Origin: JAIOYV01 sp964388245
Lineage (GTDB): Bacteria; Bacteroidota; Bacteroidia; Bacteroidales; M50B96
NCBI GenBank assembly: GCA_964388245.1
Contig: CAYLZH010000152.1
Span: 1-12,245 of the forward strand
Direction of reading: 5' to 3'
DNA: 12,245 bases
A program made the position numbers and the translations under genes. This document shows, piece after piece, positions 5,919-12,245 of this stretch (positions are counted from its first letter, which is position 1; each line of letters starts with the position of its first letter). Below the pieces are notes generated by a model. That model was not told the origin of the DNA. It saw only the letters and a program-made list of their open reading frames with translations, and did not search any database.

Positions 5919-8900
5919 TTAATTTGTAAAATACTTTAGCTCTAAATAGTTCTTATTATATATAAACAAAGCATCGCAATAATCTGATTCAATTTTCAAT
6001 GCCGACTCTAAACTGTTTGCGAAGTTAAAAAAATCAATTTCCCTTAATTCATAAGCCTTTAAGGCTGTTCTTCTTAATTCTGAAGCAAGGGGTAAATCAT
6101 TTTTTTCATATCGTTCGATAAGGTTCCTGCTTTGAATTAGCATTGTGTTTAATTCGTAAAATTTAGTTTTTACCTGTTCTATTTTATTTGTATTGGCATT
6201 TTGTTCTATTTCCAGTTTTAATTTTGCCGATTGTAGTAAACTTTTATGACTTTCATAAAATAGTGGCACTGAAATACCTACTTCAAAGCCATGATATGTT
6301 TTTGCATCGGAATAAGTATTATTACCCAGAAAGTAATTGAATGTAAAATCAGGAAAGATTTTGTTTCTTTCTACTTTAATAAGTGAGGCTGCTATTTCTG
6401 TTCGCAGATTATAATTGTTGATAATTTCGAGGGTGTCGGTATTGAATTTATGGTACGGATACAGCTCACATTCTTCGGGCAGGGTAAATTCTATTGGCGA
6501 ATTAACTATTGTTTTCAGTTTCTGAAAAGTAATACCAAGATTATATTCAAGTTTATCAAGCGATATGGCTATTCCATTGCTTTTCGATTTTATATTCAGG
6601 TACTCCAAATTACTGGCATCTTTTAATTTCAACCGTTTTTCATATTGTAGTAATAATTTGTTGTAAATACTATCGAGGTTTTGATAGATATCAATTTTTC
6701 TGGCCAGTAAAGCATATTCAAAATAAAGTACCGACAGTTCTTTTATTAATTTGTCTTTTTCGAGTTCGTATTCTGAGGCAGCTATTAATTGTTGGGTTTT
6801 CTTTACATTTCTTTCAGCAGTATAAAGTGACGGGAATGTTAATGCTTGTTCTATGCTCCACACTTTAAGTGGATAGCCGTTTTCTGCAATATTATTCTCA
6901 TCGCTGCCATAGCTGACATAAGTTTTGGGTATGGAATATGCTGATTTTGTAAGCACATGTGTCTGTTTTACGCGAAGTTCAAAGGCTTTAATATGCTTGT
7001 TGTTTTCAATAGCAACCTGCGACAATTGTTCCAAATTCATTTCCGGTGCCTGTCCGTATCCCGAAAGAGTTGGTATAAGCAATAAAAATGTAATAATTGA
7101 AATTGCTTTTGACCGGATAAAACGTAATGGGAAAAATTTCATCCCTGTTACATTATAAAATATTTCGAACAATAGCGGTAAAGCAATAAGTGTAAGCATT
7201 GTAGAAGAAACCAATCCGCCAATAACCACAGTTGCCAATGGACGTTGAACTTCGACTCCCGCACCAGTTGAAACAGCCATAGGCAGAAAACCCATGGCAG
7301 CAGCCCCTGCAGTTAGCAATACTGGTCGAAGCCGGTTTTTTGTTCCGGTGATAATCAGATCGCGCATGGTCTTCACTCCTTCTTTATGTAATTCTTTGAA
7401 ATGTTCTATCAATACGATTCCGTTGAGAACCGCTATACCGAATAAAGCTATAAAACCTACTCCGGCCGACACACTAAAAGGCATTCCACGAATCCACAAC
7501 AATACTACTCCACCAACAGTGGCAAGAGGAATTGCAGTAAAAATCATTATGGCATCCTTAAAAGATTCAAATGCAAAATGAAGAAAGACAAATATAAGTA
7601 ACAATGCTACAGGCACCGCAATAAGTAATCGCTTGGAGGCATTTTGAAGATTCTCAAATTGTCCGCCGTATTCAATGTAGTTGCCAGGGAGTAGTTTTAT
7701 ATTGGTATCAATTTCTTGTTGTATATCTTCAACCACCGATTGTAAATCACGATTTCTTACATTTACGCTTACAACTACCCTTCTGCGTGTATTGTCTCGC
7801 GATATTTTTGCCGGTCCTTTGGAATATTCAATATTTGCAAATTCCGATAATGGAACATGAACACCCAACGGAGTTTCGACCATAAGATTACGTATATCGC
7901 TAATATCTTTCCTGTTTTGGTGCTGCAAGCGAACAACCAAATCAAAGCGCTTTTCTCCTTCAAAAATCACTCCCGCTGTTTTACCTCCAAATGCTGCTGA
8001 AAGGTATGTGTTTAGTGCATTTACGTCCATATTGTACCGGGCAAGTTTTTGTCGGTTATAAGCAACCTTTATCTGTGGAAGGCCTGTTGTTTTTTCAAGA
8101 ATTACGTCTTCTGCTCCTGGCACACCAACAACAATATTTTTTATTTCGTTTGCTTTTTGGTTTATGTATTCAAGGTTATCTCCATATAATTTTATAGCTA
8201 TATCAGCGCGAACCCCAGTTATTAGTTCGTTAAAACGCATCTCAATAGGCTGTGTAAACTCGTACTCAATTCCGGGAATAATTTCTAAAGCATTCTTAAA
8301 TTTTACTGCAAGTTGCTCCTTAGAATTAGCCTTCTTCCATTTTTTTTTTGGTTTAAGCTTTATAATCATATCAATTTCTTCCATCGACATAGGATCAGTT
8401 GGAACTTCTGCAGCACCTATGCGGCAAACAATCTGTTCAACTTCATCAGGAAATTTATCAATCAGAATGTTTTCCATTCTGGTGGTCATTTTTATGGTTT
8501 CGGAAAGAGATGTCCCGGTTTTTAAAGCAGGTTGTATTACATAGTCGCCTTCGTCTAAAGTAGGCACAAACTCACCGCCAATTCTGGTAAAAAGAACTCC
8601 GGTTATAATTAATGAAACCAGCGCTGCACCAAGTACTATTCGCTTATGCTCACACGACCATTTTATCACAGGGTAATAAAGTCTGTATGTCCAGTCTAAG
8701 ATCCATATTGATATGTTGTTCTTATTCATATCACCGGGCTTTAAAAATAAAGAAGAAGCAACCGGCAGCCATGTTAAGCCCATTATCATTGCTCCAATTA
8801 TGGCAAATGAAAATGCAAGTGCCATTGGGTGAAACATTTTACCTTCGACACCCCGTAACGATAAGATTGGAATAAAGACAATTAGTATGATAATTTGCCC

Positions 8901-10265
8901 GAAAATGGCAGATTTCATCATTTTTGAGGCACCATTTAATGAAATTTCATCTATGAGTTGTTTACGCTTATCATCGTTAACAGAATTCAGTTCCTCCCTC
9001 ATTAAGCTCATTCGTAGCACGATAAACTCCACAATTATAACTGCCCCATCTATAATTATTCCAAAATCGAGCGCACCGAGGCTCATTAAGTTAGCGTCGA
9101 TACCAAAAATGTACATCATTGAAATAGTAAATAATAATGCAAGGGGAATTATTGAAGAAATAACCAATGCCGAGCGAATATTGCCCAGTAAAAGCAAAAC
9201 GGTAAGAAAAACAATGATAGCTCCTAAAATAAGGTTTTCGACTACGGTTTCGGATGTTTTTGCAATTAACTCACCCCTTTCGAGTACAGGATTAATGAAG
9301 ACGCCTTCGGGGAGGTTGTTTTGAATTTCATCGACCCTGGTTTTTACAGCATTTATGACTTCTTTTGAGTTGGCATCTTTAAGCATCATTACCTGTCCGA
9401 GAATTGTTTCCCCTTTTCCATTGGCAGTAATTGCTCCAAAGCGGTTAGCATATCCAAATTGAACCGTGGCAACATCGCGGAGATAAACAGGTATACCGTC
9501 ATTTATTTTTATAACGATGTTTTTAATATCCTCGATGCTTCTTGCAAGACCATCACCTCTGATAAAGTAACTTTGTTTGTTCTTCTCGATATATGCCCCG
9601 CCGCTAATACTATTATTATTCTCCAATGCACTGTATACTTCCATAAGGTTTATACTCATGCTTTTCAATAAAGAAGGGTTGATTGCAATTTCATATTGCT
9701 TTAAATATCCGCCCCAACTATTTACCTCTACCACACCATTTATTCCGGATAACCGGCGTTTTACAATCCAATCCTGAATGGTTCTAAGTTCCACCGAAGT
9801 GTAATTATCTTCGTATTCCGGTTTTACATCCAAAATATACTGGTATATTTCTCCCAGCCCGGTAGAAATAGGTCCCATTTCGGGGGTACCATAGTTTTCT
9901 GGGATTTTTTCAGCAGCACTTTTAATTTTTTCAGCAATTAATTGTCGGGGTAAGTAAGTGCCCATGTTCTCTTCGAAAACAACAGTTACCATCGAAATTC
10001 CAAATTTCGAAACAGAACGAATTTCCTGAACACCGGGCAGGTTTGCCATTTCCATTTCAACCGGGGCGGTGATAAATTGCTCTATTTCCTGGGTTGAAAG
10101 ATTACCAGAAGTAGTTATAACCTGTACCTGGTTGTTAGTAATGTCTGGTACCGAACCAACCGGAATATGATAAATTGAAAATAATCCAAAACCTGTCAGG
10201 GTTAATGTAAACAATATTACAATCAACTTATTTCTGATACTAAAACTGATAATTTTTTCAAGCAT
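5919..10265 (-). CDS. CusA/CzcA-family heavy-metal efflux RND pump fused to a TolC-like outer-membrane factor
   Basis: This 1448-residue protein carries two parts of a tripartite metal exporter. Residues 1 to about 1038 are an HME-type RND proton antiporter: TM1 (13-33), the large periplasmic loop, TM4 with DFGIIIDGAVIIVE (400-413, proton-relay Asp400, Asp406 and Glu413), the second loop opening with GEFVPTLDEGDYV (564-576), and the final TM helices to about 1035. Residues 1042-1071 look like a complete signal peptide. Residues 1072-1448 are a TolC/CusC-like outer-membrane factor with long helical repeats. Residues aligning with the three CusA copper-binding methionines are Gln578, Glu630 and Glu680, which suggests divalent ions (Zn, Co, Ni or Cd) rather than Cu(I) or Ag(I). 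Ordinary HME pumps are about 1030-1050 residues; such fusions are known in Bacteroidota. The ATG at 10265 precedes the conserved MLEKIISFSIRN start. The adaptor gene follows in the same operon. Confidence 0.93.
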   Translation of the reverse strand: MLEKIISFSIRNKLIVILFTLTLTGFGLFSIYHIPVGSVPDITNNQVQVITTSGNLSTQEIEQFITAPVEMEMANLPGVQEIRSVSKFGISMVTVVFEENMGTYLPRQLIAEKIKSAAEKIPENYGTPEMGPISTGLGEIYQYILDVKPEYEDNYTSVELRTIQDWIVKRRLSGINGVVEVNSWGGYLKQYEIAINPSLLKSMSINLMEVYSALENNNSISGGAYIEKNKQSYFIRGDGLARSIEDIKNIVIKINDGIPVYLRDVATVQFGYANRFGAITANGKGETILGQVMMLKDANSKEVINAVKTRVDEIQNNLPEGVFINPVLERGELIAKTSETVVENLILGAIIVFLTVLLLLGNIRSALVISSIIPLALLFTISMMYIFGIDANLMSLGALDFGIIIDGAVIIVEFIVLRMSLMREELNSVNDDKRKQLIDEISLNGASKMMKSAIFGQIIILIVFIPILSLRGVEGKMFHPMALAFSFAIIGAMIMGLTWLPVASSLFLKPGDMNKNNISIWILDWTYRLYYPVIKWSCEHKRIVLGAALVSLIITGVLFTRIGGEFVPTLDEGDYVIQPALKTGTSLSETIKMTTRMENILIDKFPDEVEQIVCRIGAAEVPTDPMSMEEIDMIIKLKPKKKWKKANSKEQLAVKFKNALEIIPGIEYEFTQPIEMRFNELITGVRADIAIKLYGDNLEYINQKANEIKNIVVGVPGAEDVILEKTTGLPQIKVAYNRQKLARYNMDVNALNTYLSAAFGGKTAGVIFEGEKRFDLVVRLQHQNRKDISDIRNLMVETPLGVHVPLSEFANIEYSKGPAKISRDNTRRRVVVSVNVRNRDLQSVVEDIQQEIDTNIKLLPGNYIEYGGQFENLQNASKRLLIAVPVALLLIFVFLHFAFESFKDAIMIFTAIPLATVGGVVLLWIRGMPFSVSAGVGFIALFGIAVLNGIVLIEHFKELHKEGVKTMRDLIITGTKNRLRPVLLTAGAAAMGFLPMAVSTGAGVEVQRPLATVVIGGLVSSTMLTLIALPLLFEIFYNVTGMKFFPLRFIRSKAISIITFLLLIPTLSGYGQAPEMNLEQLSQVAIENNKHIKAFELRVKQTHVLTKSAYSIPKTYVSYGSDENNIAENGYPLKVWSIEQALTFPSLYTAERNVKKTQQLIAASEYELEKDKLIKELSVLYFEYALLARKIDIYQNLDSIYNKLLLQYEKRLKLKDASNLEYLNIKSKSNGIAISLDKLEYNLGITFQKLKTIVNSPIEFTLPEECELYPYHKFNTDTLEIINNYNLRTEIAASLIKVERNKIFPDFTFNYFLGNNTYSDAKTYHGFEVGISVPLFYESHKSLLQSAKLKLEIEQNANTNKIEQVKTKFYELNTMLIQSRNLIERYEKNDLPLASELRRTALKAYELREIDFFNFANSLESALKIESDYCDALFIYNKNYLELKYFTN
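7053..7142 (-). other. internal signal-peptide-like segment at the RND/channel fusion joint
   Basis: Codons 1042-1071 of the fusion encode a segment with all three parts of an N-terminal signal peptide: a basic n-region (Met1042, Lys1043, Arg1048, Arg1051, Lys1053), a hydrophobic core (about 1054-1067, AISIITFLLLIPTL) and a c-region SGYG followed by Gln1072. Glycines at -3 and -1 fit signal peptidase I. Because RND pumps end in the cytoplasm, this segment would act as a thirteenth membrane helix that carries the channel domain into the periplasm. Met1042 is an ATG, so it may be the relic start of a once separate channel gene. Confidence 0.65.
8340..8349 (-). repeat. A10 homopolymer in the RND coding strand
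   Basis: Ten consecutive A residues on the coding strand span codons 639-642 (Pro-Lys-Lys-Lys) of the pump's second periplasmic loop. Runs of this length are prone to replication or transcriptional slippage, which would shift the frame and cut the protein short before its last membrane helices and the channel domain. The reading frame is intact here. Confidence 0.6.
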
Positions 10266-10287
10266 TTCTTATTTAAAATTTTAGAAA

Positions 10288-10295
10288 CAAATTTA
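10288..10295 (-). promoter_or_regulatory. Bacteroidota-type -7 promoter box for the efflux operon
   Basis: Read on the minus strand this is TAAATTTG, an exact match to TAnnTTTG, 22 bases before the ATG of the RND fusion gene and within the 82-base gap after the helicase stop. No TTG -33 box is evident at the usual distance. It suggests that the pump operon has its own start site rather than depending on read-through from the helicase gene. No metal-responsive regulator gene or clear operator is visible in the window. Confidence 0.42.
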
Positions 10296-10347
10296 TCATT
10301 TTCAGTTTGGTATTCATAGTGGTAGCGCTTTTATGATTGCAACACGT

Positions 10348-12245
10348 TTAATATATAAATTTATTCAATTTCTTCATTGCTTCTGATTTATTCTTTTTCC
10401 AATAACTGTAATGTAAAGGTAAACTTTTTACACCTGTTCTGGCTAATGTTTTATATCGCTCTAACGAAAAGGCATCTTTAAACATTCCAGGGTACCCAAT
10501 TAAATCAATAAAACAATTCTGACCTTTATGTGAAACTAAGATATCTAGTATGTTACCAGCCAAAGGATAAGCATACTTTATATTTTCGTATTTCTTTTTC
10601 TTTAATTCTACAATTACTTCATTCTGAAAATCATCTAACTCAAATTCTTCGCTGCCAGAGTATACGAAGTCCTTAATAAAGTTAAAGTATTGATAAAGTA
10701 GGGTTTCTTTCTTAAGAGTTAAATCAGAAACAGATTTGAAAACATACTGATATGATTTTGCGCGAGTTATAGCAACATTTAAAACCTCAGGCTTATTAAC
10801 ATGAATGAATGCTGATGGATGAGTACTATCACATACACAAAAAGAAATCAATATAATTTCTCTTTCAGAACCTTGAAAATTATACGGTGACCCACATAAC
10901 AAATTGAATTTTTTATAGATGCCCAACTCATATTTTTCTTTTAATAGCTTGTTAATAAAATTGACTTGAGCATTGAATGGTGAAATTATACCGATTGAAG
11001 GATTAATTTTCTCTTTTGAATATTCTTGAATTAATTCATCCAATTTTTTCATCACTTCCTGAGCTTCTATTTTATTTATTCCTTTATCATCGCGTTTTCC
11101 ATTTATTTCAAAGAGATCAATTTGTTTATGCGATGTAAGTTTTGGAGTTGATTTCAATACTTCAAGCTGGCCATCATAAAAATGTTTGTTACTAAACTCT
11201 ATTAATGAAGGTGTTGATCTGAAATGTTCTCGTAAAAACGTTACTTGATCTTGGTTTTGTAATTTTGAAATAAATAAATCAAGTATACTTTTGTTCCTAT
11301 AATCAAATATTTTATCATCAGGAAGATGTAATTTGTGTCGCAGGTTTTCTTGTTGTGCTCTTGATACAAATGAATAATGCCTTAATTGATTAGGATCTCC
11401 AACAATTACAGCACGTTTTGCTCGGTACAAAGCAGGTAAAGCTGAAGCGATATCACATTGAGTAGCTTCATCAATAATTACCAAATCAAATAAATCAGAT
11501 TTTAATGGAAGTACTGAATTCAAATCTGAAAGATTGGCAAGCCATATCGGAAATACTTTCAATACATTTTGCTGATTAACATTTTTTAGTATTTTCTTAT
11601 ATTTTGTAAAACTTGTAGAATCTAAAGCATCATAGAAATATGCTATGTCTCGTCTGTAAGTTTTTGAATTATTCTTGATATTTGATTGTATTTTCCTTTT
11701 TGAGTATGAACTTATTTCTTTATCTAATTGTACTATTAATCTCTCAATTTCCTCAAAAAGATCCCAAAGTTTAGCTCCATTAAAAGTTAAGCCTTTCAAA
11801 TAAAGCTTTCTCCATTTCTCATAAAAATTTAAATCAGGATTGAACTCCAGATCGGATTTCTCTAACTCCCTTTCAATAAATTTCTCAAACTTGCTTTCTT
11901 GTTTTTCAAGACTATCAAATAACCTATTTATTGCTGGTTCATTTAATTTAACATATTGCTTTGATGCTATTCCACTTAAATATTTCCGAATTTTTGCTTT
12001 TAGACTTATTTTATAATGTGTTCCAGTAGTATGAATTAAATAATCTTTTAATTTGAAATCTTCCTGCAACATTGTCCTTAAAACTTCTACAGCTTGTTTC
12101 GTTTTCGAAACGACTAAAACAGATTGGTTTTTAATTACTGCATCAGAAATTATTGAGGTAATTGTATATGTTTTACCTGTTCCAGGTGGGCCAACAATGA
12201 CCGAATTAGAGAACTGATATGCATTCTGTAGTGCCTTGAATTGAT
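10348..12245 (-). CDS. superfamily 1 DNA/RNA helicase (DNA2/NAM7/UPF1-like) with degenerate nuclease-like C-terminus, 5'-truncated
   Basis: About 631 codons are visible and the frame is open to the right edge, so the N-terminus is missing; the ATG at 12072 is internal. In order: Walker A GPPGTGKT (12169-12192), motif Ia VLVVSKTKQA (12091-12120), a long charged helical insert of about 200 residues, motif II DEAT (11461-11472), motif III GDPNQLRH (11377-11400), motif IV-like LREHFRS (11215-11235), motif V NFQGSERE (10858-10881) and motif VI VAITRAKS (10753-10776). The last 95 residues resemble a PD-(D/E)xK domain of the MTES_1575/Vsr-like type found at the end of such helicases. Glu (10618-10620) and Asp (10543-10545) are present, but the usual IEVDG strand reads FIDLIG. 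ATP-driven nucleic acid unwinding is likely; the cellular role is unknown, with phage defence possible. The gene is AT-rich. Confidence 0.88.
   Translation of the reverse strand, partial: QFKALQNAYQFSNSVIVGPPGTGKTYTITSIISDAVIKNQSVLVVSKTKQAVEVLRTMLQEDFKLKDYLIHTTGTHYKISLKAKIRKYLSGIASKQYVKLNEPAINRLFDSLEKQESKFEKFIERELEKSDLEFNPDLNFYEKWRKLYLKGLTFNGAKLWDLFEEIERLIVQLDKEISSYSKRKIQSNIKNNSKTYRRDIAYFYDALDSTSFTKYKKILKNVNQQNVLKVFPIWLANLSDLNSVLPLKSDLFDLVIIDEATQCDIASALPALYRAKRAVIVGDPNQLRHYSFVSRAQQENLRHKLHLPDDKIFDYRNKSILDLFISKLQNQDQVTFLREHFRSTPSLIEFSNKHFYDGQLEVLKSTPKLTSHKQIDLFEINGKRDDKGINKIEAQEVMKKLDELIQEYSKEKINPSIGIISPFNAQVNFINKLLKEKYELGIYKKFNLLCGSPYNFQGSEREIILISFCVCDSTHPSAFIHVNKPEVLNVAITRAKSYQYVFKSVSDLTLKKETLLYQYFNFIKDFVYSGSEEFELDDFQNEVIVELKKKKYENIKYAYPLAGNILDILVSHKGQNCFIDLIGYPGMFKDAFSLERYKTLARTGVKSLPLHYSYWKKNKSEAMKKLNKFIY

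Noticed and set aside
5919..7142. A separate outer-membrane channel gene starting at the ATG at 7142
   Set aside because: The frame is continuous with the RND part with no stop, and no leader or promoter was seen. Internal initiation remains possible, but a fusion is the simpler reading.
7294..9324. Several + strand open frames of 68-145 residues opposite the RND gene
   Set aside because: They are complements of a well-conserved pump with continuous family motifs; none has a start signal or domain of its own.
1..12245. CRISPR array, tRNA, rRNA or insertion sequence
   Set aside because: No spaced repeats, cloverleaf-like tRNA sequence, rRNA-like sequence or transposase frame was found by reading both strands.

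Overview
The window looks like a chromosomal segment of a Bacteroidota bacterium, probably an environmental, Marinilabiliales-like lineage, although the rank below phylum is a guess. The evidence is a permease half resembling the Bacteroidota-typical DUF5687 family, a lipoprotein glutaminyl cyclase with an FFDxED zinc-site motif, a heavy-metal RND pump fused to its own outer-membrane channel, Bacteroidota-type -7 promoter boxes (TAnnTTTG), and a lack of clear Shine-Dalgarno sequences. There are no rRNA, tRNA, CRISPR or transposase genes, and no gene-free stretch exceeds 170 bases.

Left part (1-4628, moderate G+C). The 3' end of an ABC permease gene is followed by its ATPase gene, both on the + strand. 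Convergent to them is a two-gene minus-strand unit: a periplasmic glutaminyl-peptide cyclotransferase lipoprotein and, 3 bases downstream, a secreted beta-propeller-like protein of unknown role. A 146-base divergent intergenic region, containing a palindrome and a tandem 7-mer, separates that unit from a + strand arginine deiminase gene (arcA). arcA stands alone, with no arcB, arcC or arcD nearby.

Right part (4799-12245, visibly AT-richer, all minus strand). A two-gene metal-efflux operon encodes a whole tripartite pump in two polypeptides. The first is a 1448-residue HME-family RND transporter whose C-terminus carries a complete signal-peptide-like segment followed by a TolC-like outer-membrane factor. 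The second, 7 bases downstream, is the lipoprotein adaptor. Upstream of the operon on the same strand is the 3' part of a superfamily 1 (DNA2/NAM7/UPF1-like) helicase gene that runs off the right edge. Its Walker A motif is readable in the last 80 bases of the window, and its C-terminus resembles a degenerate PD-(D/E)xK nuclease domain. This type of protein is common in mobile and defence gene sets.

How the parts may connect (inference). The internal signal peptide of the RND fusion ends in a good signal peptidase I site with glutamine as the next residue. Cleavage there would split the fusion into an inner-membrane pump and a free outer-membrane channel made in equal amounts. The new N-terminal glutamine would be a substrate for the type of glutaminyl cyclase encoded at 2182-3189. 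The drop in G+C at the arcA/adaptor junction suggests that the pump operon and helicase belong to a different, perhaps acquired, segment.
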